A DNA stretch of 64,000 nt from assembly GCA_016191555.1 (NCBI GenBank), contig JACPVX010000078.1, forward strand, positions 1-64,000, given 5' to 3'. This DNA comes from Bacteroidota bacterium (lineage in GTDB: Bacteria; Bacteroidota; Bacteroidia; Cytophagales; Cyclobacteriaceae). The translations under genes and the position numbers were made by a program. The notes under the pieces were generated by a model, which worked only from the letters and a program-made list of their open reading frames with translations, made no database searches and was not told where the DNA came from. Positions 40,982 through 51,350 of this stretch are shown piece by piece (within the stretch, counting starts at the first letter, position 1; each line of letters starts with the position of its first letter).

Positions 40982-42412
40982 ATGAAAAACATGAGAACAA
41001 ATAACTTTACCCTCGCAATCTTCTTAGGATTCATGCTGGCAGTTTTATCTGATTGTCAGCGAAACTTGTCCGATGATGTAGAATTCGCCAAGTACCCTAA
41101 TACACCCGGAGTATTCATTGATGGGTTCGTTGGCGGTTTGCAATACTTTCCTTTTGCAGGATCGAAACTAAATGCATTTACGGTGGATACTGAAACACGT
41201 TACGCTGGCACAGCCTCCATGCGAATTGATGTACCCAACGTAGGTGATGCATCCGGTGCCTATGCCGGAGCTATCTTTCCGGACAATGGCGGTCGTGATT
41301 TGTCGGATTTTGATGCGCTCACATTTTGGGCAAAAGCAACGCAGTCCGGAACGATCAATGAGATTGGTTTTGGAAATGACTTTGGCGAAAACAAACACAT
41401 GGTTACGTTGAACAATATGAGAATCAACACTACTTGGACGAAGTACATCATTCCTCTTCCTGACCCATCTCAACTCTCTTTTGAAAAAGGGCTGTTTTAT
41501 TATGCAGAAGGTCCTGAAAATGGAAATGGCTACACGTTTTGGATTGATGAATTGAAGTTTGAAAAGTTGGGAACAGTAGCTCAACCACGGCCCGCTATTC
41601 TTAGTGGAGAAGACAAGACAGAGACATCTTTTATTGGTGTTAATACTTCGATAGGTGGCTTGACGCAAACTTTTAATTTGGCATCAGGACAAAACTTAAC
41701 TGTTTCGGTTGCACCATCGTACTTCACCTTTACTTCATCAAACGTGGAAGTGGCACGAGTGAATGAACAAGGAGTTGTTTCTGTAGTAGGTGCAGGAACT
41801 GCAAAGATCACAGCGATTTTAGGCGGTGTAAAAGCCAAAGGTTCGTTGACCATTCAATCACTTGGACAATTTACGAAGGCTCCCACTCCCCCGGCACGGA
41901 ACGCTGCCGATGTTATCTCAGTATTTAGTAATGCATACACCAACATACCGGTCGATTTTTACAATGGTTTTTTTGCGCCCTATCAAACGACTCTCGGAGG
42001 AGCTGATCTTACTATCAATGGCGATAACATCATTCAATACACCCAGTTAAATTTTGTCGCTACTGAGTTTAAAAACCCTACGGTTAATGCATCGCAAATG
42101 ACGCACCTTCATGTTGACATTCAAATACGTGAAGCTATTGATCCTTCTGATTTCATTACCATTCAATTAGGAGACTTTGGAACGAATGGCGCATTCGGTG
42201 GAGGTGATGATAAGAGCGGAGATTACAAAATTTTAAGTGCCGGTCTTTCAAGCAATCAGTGGATAAGCCTCGACATACCCCTGGCAAGTTTTACGGGGCT
42301 CACGAATCGCAGTAACCTGGCTCAGATATTTTTTATCTCTTCTGACGCCACGTCCAATAATACACCAACCATTTCAACCATTCTGGTAGACAATATGTAT
42401 TTCTATAAATAG
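40982..42412 (+). CDS. Glycan-binding surface lipoprotein (476 aa)
   Basis: Lipobox 'AVLSDC' (C25). The N-terminal half resembles a CBM11-like or jelly-roll carbohydrate-binding domain ('GRDLSDFDALTFWAKATQSGTINEIGFG', 'FWIDELKFEK'). The middle is a bacterial Ig-like (BIg2) module ('FTFTSSNVEVARVNEQGVVSVVGAGTAKI'). The C-terminal ~170 residues begin 'PTPPARNAADVISVFSNAYTNI' and end 'ILVDNMYFYK', the same module type found twice in the lipoprotein at 43285. It is probably a surface glycan-binding protein of the SusE/F kind in role, though not in sequence. The next gene starts 6 bp after the stop. Confidence 0.75.
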   Translation: MKNMRTNNFTLAIFLGFMLAVLSDCQRNLSDDVEFAKYPNTPGVFIDGFVGGLQYFPFAGSKLNAFTVDTETRYAGTASMRIDVPNVGDASGAYAGAIFPDNGGRDLSDFDALTFWAKATQSGTINEIGFGNDFGENKHMVTLNNMRINTTWTKYIIPLPDPSQLSFEKGLFYYAEGPENGNGYTFWIDELKFEKLGTVAQPRPAILSGEDKTETSFIGVNTSIGGLTQTFNLASGQNLTVSVAPSYFTFTSSNVEVARVNEQGVVSVVGAGTAKITAILGGVKAKGSLTIQSLGQFTKAPTPPARNAADVISVFSNAYTNIPVDFYNGFFAPYQTTLGGADLTINGDNIIQYTQLNFVATEFKNPTVNASQMTHLHVDIQIREAIDPSDFITIQLGDFGTNGAFGGGDDKSGDYKILSAGLSSNQWISLDIPLASFTGLTNRSNLAQIFFISSDATSNNTPTISTILVDNMYFYK

Positions 42413-42418
42413 AAAAAT

Positions 42419-43258
42419 ATGAGAATGAATAAATCCTATACTTCAAAGATAAACAGACTCATCCTAGTGGGATCGAATCTGGTGCTGGTCATGCTTTCCT
42501 TTTCATTTCTCGGGTGTACCGATGATGCACAGAAAGTAGTCAACCTCAATACACTTGTCATGCAAGACGAGTTTGACAAACAAGGCGCGCCAAACACCGC
42601 GCTGTGGAATTACAACATTGGTAATGGGCAGAATGGTTGGGGAAATAGTGAGTTACAATACTATACCGATCGTTCAAAAAATGCAACGGTACAAAACGGA
42701 TATCTAATTATTTCTGCACTTAAAGAATCCTACAATGGCTCCGCATATACTTCTGCTCGGCTTTTAACAAAAGGGAAATTCGATCAAAAGTATGGTCGCT
42801 TCGAAACCCGAATCAAATTGCCGTGGGGACAAGGTATATGGCCTGCGTTCTGGATGCTCGGGGCTGACATTGACACGAACCCGTGGCCAGCCGCAGGTGA
42901 AATCGATATCATGGAACTGCGAGGACAGAATCCAACAACCATACTGGGCACTGTTCATGGACCCGGATATTCTGGAGGACAATCGATCTCGAAAAGTTAC
43001 ACGCTGAAGAACGGACGCTTCGACACTGAATTTCACGTGTTTGGAATTGAGTGGGGACCAGAGTATGTAAACTTCTATGTAGACAATGTTTTATACAATC
43101 AAATAACCCCTGCTGATGTAACGGGCGAATGGGTATTCAATAAGCCATTCTTTATTCTGATAAATCTTGCTGTTGGGGGAAATTTTGTTGGATCGCCCAA
43201 TGACGAAACGGTATTTCCGCAAACCATGCTGGTCGACTATGTCCGCGTCTATAAATAA
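42419..43258 (+). CDS. GH16 endo-beta-1,3-glucanase lipoprotein (279 aa)
   Basis: Lipoprotein signal ending 'FSFLGC' (C33), then a single GH16 domain of the laminarinase kind. Substrate-side motifs are 'WNYNIGNGQNGWGNSELQYYTDR' and 'GRFETRIKLPWGQGIWPAFWMLG'. The catalytic motif is 'GEIDIMELRG', with nucleophile E161, assisting D163 and acid/base E166, all present. It ends 'MLVDYVRVYK', the usual GH16 end. It would cut beta-1,3- or mixed-linkage glucan at the cell surface. It sits within the operon between two binding lipoproteins. Confidence 0.92.
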   Translation: MRMNKSYTSKINRLILVGSNLVLVMLSFSFLGCTDDAQKVVNLNTLVMQDEFDKQGAPNTALWNYNIGNGQNGWGNSELQYYTDRSKNATVQNGYLIISALKESYNGSAYTSARLLTKGKFDQKYGRFETRIKLPWGQGIWPAFWMLGADIDTNPWPAAGEIDIMELRGQNPTTILGTVHGPGYSGGQSISKSYTLKNGRFDTEFHVFGIEWGPEYVNFYVDNVLYNQITPADVTGEWVFNKPFFILINLAVGGNFVGSPNDETVFPQTMLVDYVRVYK

Positions 43259-43284
43259 TTACCTAACTGAAAATCTATACTAAC

Positions 43285-46050
43285 ATGAAAATATTATTCA
43301 ACTCATCAAAGATAGCAACCACCTTGTTGGTGGCGACATCGCTGATTACATCATTACTAGTTGCAACTTCCTTTTTTGGATGCAAAGACGATTCTGTCAA
43401 TATTCCTAAGGTAGTAGCAGGCTTTACCTACACGGTAAATGAAGATACGGGAACCGTAACGTTTGCGAACGTCTCTGAAAGAGCCACCAAGTTTTTATGG
43501 ACTTTTGGCGACAATACAACTAGCACGGAAAATGCTCCCATTAAAACATATCCAACCGGAACCTATATTGTCAGCTTAAAGGCTTCGAACAATGCGGGTG
43601 CTTCCAACACTTTTATAGATACATTAAACATTGTTATCAAAGACAAAGTCTCATTGCCCATTACATTTGATAACGCTACTGTCGATTACGATGTCACCAC
43701 CTTTAATGGTGCCAGTTTCGCGATCGTTAATAATCCAAGCCTATCAGGAACGAACAATAAAACAACAAAAGTTGGATCGATTACGAACAGTGGTGCGCAA
43801 TTTGAAGGAATATTCCTAAATGTGGCCGTTCCAATTGATTTAGCAACCAAGAAAACGATTGCCATGAATTTACGCTCAACCAAACCGGTAAGCGTACTAT
43901 TAAAATTAGAAGAAGGCACCAGCGGACCTGTTGAAGTTACAGCAAGTCATGGAGGAACCGGCTGGGAAAATCTTGTGTTCAATTTTACATCGGCAGCTAA
44001 ATATTCTCGCATTACGCTATTTGTAGGCGGAGCTACTCCTACTACCGGTACTTTCTTTGTAGACGATATTGAGCAAAAAGTAACTGAAACACCATGCACA
44101 CCTGAAGCTGCGCAAGGTCTTACAGCTACCGATCTTAATATTACCTTTAAAACTGACCCGGGCACTGCCATTGGTTCATTCGATGCCGTTTATACGTATG
44201 CCAATAATCCGGATATTAAAAATGCGGTTAACACTTCATGTAAAGTGGGTAAGATTGAGCGAAGCGGTGGCGCATTGTTTGCCAATAACCAGATCGAGTT
44301 AAGTTCAAAACTAGATTTCACTACACACTCCGGTTTCAAACTGAAAGTTTTTTCCGCAGCAACAGGTTATAGCGTGCTGGTGAAACTGGAAGACAAATCA
44401 AACACCAATATCAATACAGAAGTAAGCAAGACAACTACCGTAGGAACCAATCAGTGGGAAGAGCTAACATTCCCATTTGCCGGCAGCCAAAGTGGAAAGT
44501 ATGACAGGATCATTCTGTTCTTCCAACTCAATACCAATACAACAGCTACATATTATATCGATGATTTTGCTTTCTACGGAACAGGAAGTGGAGCTACTTC
44601 ACCAACAACTGCCGCCCCTACTCCACCGGCACGCACGGCATCCAATGTTATTTCAGTATTTAGCAATGCATATACCAACATAACTGGAGTTGACTACAAT
44701 CCGAATTGGGGACAAGGTACTGTTACAACAACCATCGACATTGCCGGAAACGCGACACTCAAATACGCTGGTCTCAACTACCAAGGAACAGACTTCGCGG
44801 GGAATGCTCAAAACGTATCAGGAATGAGTTTCTTACACCTTGATTACTGGACAGCCAATTCTACTGCTTTAAATGTTTATGCCATCAGCTCCGGCCCGGT
44901 AGAAAAAGCGAAGGCACTCACGGTTCCAACCAATGGAAATTGGACGAGCATTGATATTCCGTTAGCGGATTTTTCACCTGTTGCATTGAACAACATCATT
45001 CAATTTAAGTTTGATGGCAATGGTGATATCTTCTTAGACAATATATACTTCTATAAAACAGGTGCACCCGCCACCGAACCGACCACGGCTGCCCCTACAC
45101 CACCGGCTCGTGCAGCAGCGGATGTAATCTCCATTTTCAGCAATGCATATTCCAACATCTCCGGAGTAGACTATAATCCGAATTGGGGACAAGGAACTGT
45201 AACAACGACTATCAGCGTAGCCGGAAACGCAACTCTTAAATATGCAGGACTTAATTATCAAGGAACCGATTTTACAGGAAACGCGCAAAATGTTTCCGGG
45301 ATGAATTTCTTGCATCTTGATTATTGGACTGCTAATTCTACTGCATTGAATGTATATGCCATTAGCACCGGTCCGGTAGAAAAAGCGAAGGCCCTCACCG
45401 TTCCAACCAATGGAAACTGGACAAGCATTGATATTCCGGTAGCCGATTTTTCGCCCGTAGCACTAGCAAATATTGTTCAATTCAAATTTGATGGGAACGG
45501 TGATATCTTCTTAGATAACATCTACTTCTACAAAACAGCTGGTGGCGGTACTCCGGGCGCCAATTTGCTAAGCAACGGAAATTTTGAAACGGGTACTGAC
45601 TCTGGTTGGATAAGATTTCAAAACGGTGGAACTTCTGCATTGGATAACGTAACGGCAAATAATGGTGCAGGATCATGGTCTGGTAAGTTGACGACCGGAG
45701 GCCCAAGTAATCCCGCGTTCAAACAAGAAAGATTTGGTGCCGGCACCGTGAAAGTTGGCGATGTGGTGCAAGTTAAATTCGATCACAAAGGAACAGTGGT
45801 TCCTCCCGGTGGCGTGTTCAACGTATTGCTTTTTGGCGAAGGTGCCGCAGGTGCATCTTTCACAAATGTATTTAATCCAGCGCCTACACTAGGTGCAGGT
45901 TGGACTACGTTTACCGCCACCTACACGATTGGGGCGGGCAAAGATGTTTCACAAGGTCTTTCATTGTTGATTGAAGCAGTATGCGGTGGCGATGTGGGCT
46001 GCAGCGTAACTGCCAATATTGATAACGTATCGGTTATCCTCAATCCATAA
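43285..46050 (+). CDS. Multimodular glycan-binding lipoprotein (921 aa)
   Basis: Lipobox 'TSFFGC' (C33), then a PKD domain (about 42-115, 'FLWTFGDNTTSTENAPIKTY'), two CBM-like jelly rolls (about 120-440), and two nearly identical ~150-residue modules (about 445-590 and 597-745) that both contain 'DYNPNWGQGTVTTTI' and 'NVYAIS.GPVEKAKALTVP' and end 'GDIFLDNIYFYK'. A C-terminal CBM4/9-like module ('NLLSNGNFETGTDSGW') closes it. No catalytic residues are seen. It should be a long surface arm that captures polysaccharide. The DNA of the twin modules is also highly similar (44,600-45,060 and 45,080-45,540), pointing to a recent duplication. Confidence 0.8.
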   Translation: MKILFNSSKIATTLLVATSLITSLLVATSFFGCKDDSVNIPKVVAGFTYTVNEDTGTVTFANVSERATKFLWTFGDNTTSTENAPIKTYPTGTYIVSLKASNNAGASNTFIDTLNIVIKDKVSLPITFDNATVDYDVTTFNGASFAIVNNPSLSGTNNKTTKVGSITNSGAQFEGIFLNVAVPIDLATKKTIAMNLRSTKPVSVLLKLEEGTSGPVEVTASHGGTGWENLVFNFTSAAKYSRITLFVGGATPTTGTFFVDDIEQKVTETPCTPEAAQGLTATDLNITFKTDPGTAIGSFDAVYTYANNPDIKNAVNTSCKVGKIERSGGALFANNQIELSSKLDFTTHSGFKLKVFSAATGYSVLVKLEDKSNTNINTEVSKTTTVGTNQWEELTFPFAGSQSGKYDRIILFFQLNTNTTATYYIDDFAFYGTGSGATSPTTAAPTPPARTASNVISVFSNAYTNITGVDYNPNWGQGTVTTTIDIAGNATLKYAGLNYQGTDFAGNAQNVSGMSFLHLDYWTANSTALNVYAISSGPVEKAKALTVPTNGNWTSIDIPLADFSPVALNNIIQFKFDGNGDIFLDNIYFYKTGAPATEPTTAAPTPPARAAADVISIFSNAYSNISGVDYNPNWGQGTVTTTISVAGNATLKYAGLNYQGTDFTGNAQNVSGMNFLHLDYWTANSTALNVYAISTGPVEKAKALTVPTNGNWTSIDIPVADFSPVALANIVQFKFDGNGDIFLDNIYFYKTAGGGTPGANLLSNGNFETGTDSGWIRFQNGGTSALDNVTANNGAGSWSGKLTTGGPSNPAFKQERFGAGTVKVGDVVQVKFDHKGTVVPPGGVFNVLLFGEGAAGASFTNVFNPAPTLGAGWTTFTATYTIGAGKDVSQGLSLLIEAVCGGDVGCSVTANIDNVSVILNP

Positions 46051-46078
46051 CTTTTGGCGGAAGACATGATGAACTTAG

Positions 46079-46110
46079 AATAGGTCGAGTTAAAACGCTC
46101 GACCTATTTT
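46079..46110 (+). terminator. Strong hairpin after the surface-protein genes
   Basis: AATAGGTCGAG (46079-46089) pairs perfectly with CTCGACCTATT (46098-46108) around TTAAAACG, followed by further T residues. It lies 29 bp after the stop at 46050 and directly before the phosphorylase gene, so it should end or attenuate the surface-gene transcript. Confidence 0.7.
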
Positions 46111-46114
46111 CAAA

Positions 46115-49100
46115 TTGCTAAACAGATTGCTGAACCTCATTTTAGAAGAAGTGAAAACCGATGAGCCAACACGATTAACGCAAGTTCGAATCGACAACGA
46201 AGTCTATTATCAGATTTCGAATGTTGATACGATGCGTCCGTTCTTCATGAGCATTTTGAGTAATTCCAATCATTGGCTATTTATAGGCAGCAATGGAGGA
46301 ATAAGTGCAGGCCGAAAGGATTCGGAGAGTGCATTGTTTCCTTACTATACCGATGATAAAATTATTGAGTCGGTGGAACTTACTGGTTCCAAAACCAGTG
46401 TGAGAATACAGAAAGAGGGCCGGCTGCATATTTGGGAACCTTTTTCCATTTACTATGCCAACTTATACAATCTGCAACGAAACTTGTATAAAAATGTACA
46501 TGGCAATAAGATACTCTTTGAAGAAATCAATCGCGATCTAAATCTCACCTTTCAATATCAATGGTCTACCAGCGACACCTACGGTTTTGTGAAGACGAGC
46601 AAATTAATCAATGATGGATCAACAGAACAAAACCTCTCGGTGCTCGATGGTATGCAAAACATTTTGCCGTATGGTGTGGGAAGCGCGCTACAAAATCGCA
46701 CCAGCAATTTGGTGGATGCTTACAAAAGAAATGAACTCGATACAGAAAGCGGAGTTGGAATCTTTGCATTGAGTGCCATCATTGTCGACAAGGCCGAACC
46801 AAGCGAAGCACTCAAATCAACTGTCGTCTGGTCTATCGGTTTAGAAAATACGAAACGACTCCTCTCCTCTTCACAGCTGGCTCTATTTAGAAAGGGATTA
46901 CCCTTAACAGAAGAGATCGACATCAAAGCTGAAAAGGGAGCCTACTTTGTTTGTGCGGATATTTCGCTTGAAGCGAAAAGCAAAAAGGAATGGATGACAA
47001 TAGCCGATGTAAATCAGAATGCATCGCAAGTAATTGCCATTTCGAAAGCTATAAAAACCGACAAGCATCTGGCCTTTCGAATTAAAGAAGATATTGAGGT
47101 TGGCACAAAACAACTCGTTCAACTGAATGCTTCTGCCGATGGGTTGCAACTCACTGCGGACGGATTGAGAGATACGCGCCATTATTTTAATAGCCTATTT
47201 AACATCATGCGCGGTGGCTTGTTTGACAACAACTACCAAATAGAAAAGGAAGATGTAAGAACATATCTCTCCAAAGCGAATCAAGAAGTTTTTATACGCC
47301 ATCAGAATGTTCTCGCAGAACTTCCTAACCAGTTTGCACTTTCTACATTCAAAGAATTTGCAAGCCAGTCGGGCGATCCTGATCTCAAGCGATTATGCTT
47401 TGAATACTTACCGCTCAAATTCAGCAGACGACATGGAGATCCTAGCAGACCCTGGAATCAATTCTCCATCAACACGCGCAATGAACATACCGGTGCGAAG
47501 GTTTTAGACTACGCTGGAAACTGGCGGGATATTTTTCAGAATTGGGAAGCACTGGCTCATTCCTATCCTGAATTCATTGATGGAATGATTTTTAAGTTTT
47601 TAAATGCTTCTACATTCGATGGATACAATCCTTACCGAATTACCAAGAATGGTATCGATTGGGAACGAATTGAAGCGGATGATCCGTGGTCATACATTGG
47701 CTATTGGGGCGATCATCAAATCATTTATTTGCTAAAATTTCTAGAGTTCTCCGAAAGCTATGCGCCCGGTAAACTTACCAGCTATTTTGATGAAGATGTT
47801 TTTGTGTACGCGAATGTGCCGTATAAAATAAAGTCGTATGAAGACATCCTACGAAATCCGAAAGACACCATTGATTTTGATCGCCAACTTGATCACGCTA
47901 TTGAAAAACGTTTTTCTACTCTTGGTGCCGACAGTTCGCTCCTTCAAAATAAAAACAGTGTCATTCATCACGTCAACTTTATTGAAAAGATACTGGCTAC
48001 CGTATTAGCAAAGGTTTCTAATTTTATTCCGGAAGGCGGCATTTGGATGAATACACAGCGCCCCGAATGGAACGATGCCAACAATGCATTAGTCGGAAAC
48101 GGTGTTTCCATGGTAACGCTTTTTTACCTTCGCAGATTTTTGAAATTCTTCAATGAGATTCTGGAAAGAAGCACAACAAAAGAAGTAGCGATTTCCAATG
48201 AGTTGCATACTTTTTTTGAGAATTGTCGGGAAACACTTGACCAGAATAAGCACTTGCTGGCCGACAGCATTTCGAACAAAGATCGTAAAACGATCCTCGA
48301 TGGTCTGGGCTCTGCAGGCAGCCAGTACCGCACACTGATTTACAATCAATCTTTTAGCGAACAACGAAGTACATTGGCTCTAAAAGACATTATTGCATTT
48401 TCCAACCTTTGTCTTACATACTTAGAGCATTCCATTCGCGCCAACAAAAGAAGCGACAATTTATATCATTCGTATAATTTGATGACGATTGAAGACAATA
48501 CAGAAATTTCTATTTCGTATCTCAGCGAAATGCTCGAAGGACAAGTGGCTGCATTAAGTTCGGGTTACTTGAATTCGAATGAAGTGCTTGCCACATTGGA
48601 TGGTCTGAAATCAAGTGCTCTGTTTAGAGAAGATCAGTATAGTTATCTGTTGTATCCCAACAAAGATTTACCCGGCTTCTTAAAAAAGAACAATCTGCCG
48701 AAGGCGGATGTCTCAACGTCAAGCCTCTTGTCTCAGCTAATAAAAGAAGGTAATACCCAAATTATCGAACAGGATATAAATGGAGGATTTCACTTCAATG
48801 GAAATTTTAAAAATGCAGTTGACCTTCAAAGTGCGTTGAATAAATTAGAAGCCACCGCTTCTGCAAAAGAAGAAGTGTTGCGAATTTTTGAAAGTCTATT
48901 TAATCACAAAGCATTCACCGGAAGGTCAGGCACATTTTTTGGCTATGAAGGATTAGGGTCTATTTATTGGCACATGGTTTCCAAACTGCAACTGGCTGTG
49001 TTGGAATGTTGCCGAAAGGCGATTCAAGATAAAGAAAGCGAAACACTGGTGGGTAAGCTGTTGGAACATTGCTGTGAGATCAATGAAGGGATTGGTGTTC

Positions 49101-49564
49101 ATAAATCCCCCAGTTTGTATGGTGCTTTTCCGACCGATCCATACTCTCATACTCCCGCCAACAAAGGTGCGCAACAGCCGGGCATGACAGGCCAAGTGAA
49201 AGAAGATATCATTTCACGTTTTGGTGAGTTGGGTGTGTTCGTAAAAGATGGACAACTTTCTTTTGAACCTAGTATGCTGAGAAAGTCTGAGTTCCTAATG
49301 AAAAAACAATCCTTTCATTATATCGATGTGCAAGGCAAATCAATCGAATTGCCTTTAGAAGAAAAGTCATTGTGTTTTACCTATTGCCAGATTCCAGTGG
49401 TATACAAACTTGCGAATGAAAATTCACTGGAAATAATTTCAAGCAATGGAATATCCACATTTGAAAAATTGAATTTGGATACAACACTCAGTCAGAAAGT
49501 ATTTGGTAGAACCGGAGAGATTATTCGCCTCGTTGTTCATATAAAGCGAGAAAACGTAAGGTAG
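46115..49564 (+). CDS. GH94/GH149-like beta-1,3-oligoglucan phosphorylase (1149 aa)
   Basis: Large cytoplasmic protein without signal. It starts at a TTG (46115), since no ATG lies between the preceding in-frame TAA and the conserved 'MRPFFMSILSNSNHWLFIGSNGG', 'GRKDSESALFPYYTDDKI' region. The first ~350 residues look like the beta-sandwich domain of GH94-type phosphorylases. The remainder is helical (alpha/alpha barrel), with 'WMNTQRPEWNDANNALVGNGVSMV', where D654 matches the catalytic acid of the 'WND' motif. The length fits GH149 (beta-1,3-oligoglucan phosphorylase) better than GH94; GH161 is another option. It would phosphorolyse imported oligosaccharides to glucose-1-phosphate. The next gene starts 6 bp after the stop. 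Confidence 0.62.
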   Translation: MLNRLLNLILEEVKTDEPTRLTQVRIDNEVYYQISNVDTMRPFFMSILSNSNHWLFIGSNGGISAGRKDSESALFPYYTDDKIIESVELTGSKTSVRIQKEGRLHIWEPFSIYYANLYNLQRNLYKNVHGNKILFEEINRDLNLTFQYQWSTSDTYGFVKTSKLINDGSTEQNLSVLDGMQNILPYGVGSALQNRTSNLVDAYKRNELDTESGVGIFALSAIIVDKAEPSEALKSTVVWSIGLENTKRLLSSSQLALFRKGLPLTEEIDIKAEKGAYFVCADISLEAKSKKEWMTIADVNQNASQVIAISKAIKTDKHLAFRIKEDIEVGTKQLVQLNASADGLQLTADGLRDTRHYFNSLFNIMRGGLFDNNYQIEKEDVRTYLSKANQEVFIRHQNVLAELPNQFALSTFKEFASQSGDPDLKRLCFEYLPLKFSRRHGDPSRPWNQFSINTRNEHTGAKVLDYAGNWRDIFQNWEALAHSYPEFIDGMIFKFLNASTFDGYNPYRITKNGIDWERIEADDPWSYIGYWGDHQIIYLLKFLEFSESYAPGKLTSYFDEDVFVYANVPYKIKSYEDILRNPKDTIDFDRQLDHAIEKRFSTLGADSSLLQNKNSVIHHVNFIEKILATVLAKVSNFIPEGGIWMNTQRPEWNDANNALVGNGVSMVTLFYLRRFLKFFNEILERSTTKEVAISNELHTFFENCRETLDQNKHLLADSISNKDRKTILDGLGSAGSQYRTLIYNQSFSEQRSTLALKDIIAFSNLCLTYLEHSIRANKRSDNLYHSYNLMTIEDNTEISISYLSEMLEGQVAALSSGYLNSNEVLATLDGLKSSALFREDQYSYLLYPNKDLPGFLKKNNLPKADVSTSSLLSQLIKEGNTQIIEQDINGGFHFNGNFKNAVDLQSALNKLEATASAKEEVLRIFESLFNHKAFTGRSGTFFGYEGLGSIYWHMVSKLQLAVLECCRKAIQDKESETLVGKLLEHCCEINEGIGVHKSPSLYGAFPTDPYSHTPANKGAQQPGMTGQVKEDIISRFGELGVFVKDGQLSFEPSMLRKSEFLMKKQSFHYIDVQGKSIELPLEEKSLCFTYCQIPVVYKLANENSLEIISSNGISTFEKLNLDTTLSQKVFGRTGEIIRLVVHIKRENVR

Positions 49565-49570
49565 CAACTG

Positions 49571-51313
49571 ATGAATAAAGAAATCAAAACCGACTTGGCC
49601 ATTGATCAGAAAGTAGAATCTCTGCTTGCGCAAATGACACTGGAAGAAAAAATCGGACAGATGACACAAGTACGTCACTTCGATGACATTACACCAGAGG
49701 ATATAAATACCCATTTCATAGGCTCGATCATTCATACACAAGGGCCTACACCCGGTGAGAATGCAGCCGGTTGGCAGGATAAATTTGTTCAGCTTCAGAA
49801 GATCGCATTGTCTACTCGCTTAGCCATTCCAATGCTCTTCGGTGTAGATGCCGTGCATGGACAAAACACGTATGCTGGCGCTACCATTTTTCCGCACAAC
49901 ATTGGCTTGGGTGCGGCTGGAAATGCGAAGCTTGTAGAAAGAGCTGCTTCTATCACAGCGTTGGAAGCGCGAGCCACCGGATTTAACTGGGTCTTCTCTC
50001 CGTGCGTGGCAATCCCCTACAATGAAAAGTGGGGACGTGTGTACGAAGCTTTTTCGGAAAGCACAGAGATCACCACTACGTTAGCTCAAGCCTCAGTGCT
50101 CGGTCACCAAGGCCCGGTGGGTCAATCCCCGGCACTCATCGCTACCGCCAAACATTTTATTGGCGATGGCTCCACCGATTTTGGTGTGGAAGGTGGTAAT
50201 ACGACATTAAGTGAAGAAGAAGTTTTTGAGCGCTTGCTTCCACCCTACCGCGCTGCAGTTGAAGCCGGAGTAGGTTCAGTGATGGCTTCTTTCAACAGTC
50301 TTAACGGTGTGCCCATGCACGCTCACCGCAAAATGATTACGGATGTACTCAAAGGGCAATTAAAATTTGATGGAATAGTTGTTTCAGATTGGAAGGCCTA
50401 TTCTCGTTTTGGTGGAAACGATGTGATCAATGCCGGTGTGGATGTAGTGATGGCTGTTGAGGGCGACTTTCACATGTATGTGGAAGGTGTACGAAACGGT
50501 GTGCTGAGTGGAGAGATCTCGCAAGAACGAATTGATGATGCAGTGCGCAGAGTATTGAAACAAAAATTTCGGATTGGTTTGTTTGACAATCCGTTTCCGG
50601 AGGCAACTCTCATACCAAAAATTGGAATGCAGGCGCATCGTACGGTTGCGAGGCAAGCCGTGCGAGAGTCACTCGTGTTACTCAAAAACGAGGACAACCT
50701 TTTGCCACTAAAGAAAGATGCGAGAATTGTGGTAGTCGGTGAGTTCGGTAATAACTCAGGCCTACAATCTGGCGGATGGACGGTGAACTGGCAGGGCATG
50801 ACCGAAAATTATGCAGGAGCAACTACCATTTTGGATGGATTCAGAAAATTCTCAGGGCAAGAAGTTTTATATGATCCGGATGGTGCTGCAAATACTGATG
50901 ATGTAGAGATAGCGGTAATTGTGGTAGGTGAAACTCCTTACGCAGAATTTATGGGAGACATTGGCGGTGTAATGAACAATTATCAACATACGCTTACCGA
51001 AGAACATCAGAGATTAATTGATACCTACCATGCCAAAGGAATCAAAACAATAGTCGTGCTAATCTCAGGAAGACCGCTGGTAGTCACGAAACAGCTTGAA
51101 CAAGCCGATGCTTTTGTGGCAGCTTGGTTCCCTGGATCAGAAGGTGATGGCATTGCCGAAGTACTGTATGGTGATTATGATTTTAAAGGAAAGCTTCCAC
51201 ATTCATGGCCGAAGTCAGAAGAAGATTATCAAGGCAAGTATGGCCCTAATTTTTGGGATGGTTCGATAGAACCTCTCTTTCCTCTTGGCTTTGGAATGAG
51301 TTATGAAAAATAG
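49571..51313 (+). CDS. GH3 beta-glucosidase, cytoplasmic (580 aa)
   Basis: No signal peptide ('MNKEIKTDLAIDQKVESLLAQMTLEEKIGQM'), so the enzyme stays inside the cell. The GH3 N-terminal TIM barrel has substrate-binding 'AKHFIGDG' and nucleophile D273 in 'GIVVSDWKAY'. The C-terminal alpha/beta domain has 'VRESLVLLKNEDNLLPL', 'GGWTVNWQG' and an ending 'PLFPLGFGMSYE'. There is no fibronectin-like third domain, so this is the shorter, exo-glucanase/beta-glucosidase type. It probably hydrolyses short beta-1,3-glucan oligosaccharides beside the phosphorylase gene, with which it is tightly coupled. Confidence 0.92.
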   Translation: MNKEIKTDLAIDQKVESLLAQMTLEEKIGQMTQVRHFDDITPEDINTHFIGSIIHTQGPTPGENAAGWQDKFVQLQKIALSTRLAIPMLFGVDAVHGQNTYAGATIFPHNIGLGAAGNAKLVERAASITALEARATGFNWVFSPCVAIPYNEKWGRVYEAFSESTEITTTLAQASVLGHQGPVGQSPALIATAKHFIGDGSTDFGVEGGNTTLSEEEVFERLLPPYRAAVEAGVGSVMASFNSLNGVPMHAHRKMITDVLKGQLKFDGIVVSDWKAYSRFGGNDVINAGVDVVMAVEGDFHMYVEGVRNGVLSGEISQERIDDAVRRVLKQKFRIGLFDNPFPEATLIPKIGMQAHRTVARQAVRESLVLLKNEDNLLPLKKDARIVVVGEFGNNSGLQSGGWTVNWQGMTENYAGATTILDGFRKFSGQEVLYDPDGAANTDDVEIAVIVVGETPYAEFMGDIGGVMNNYQHTLTEEHQRLIDTYHAKGIKTIVVLISGRPLVVTKQLEQADAFVAAWFPGSEGDGIAEVLYGDYDFKGKLPHSWPKSEEDYQGKYGPNFWDGSIEPLFPLGFGMSYEK

Positions 51314-51350
51314 AAAATGAATTCAACGATGCGGAATTAATAATGCCGGC

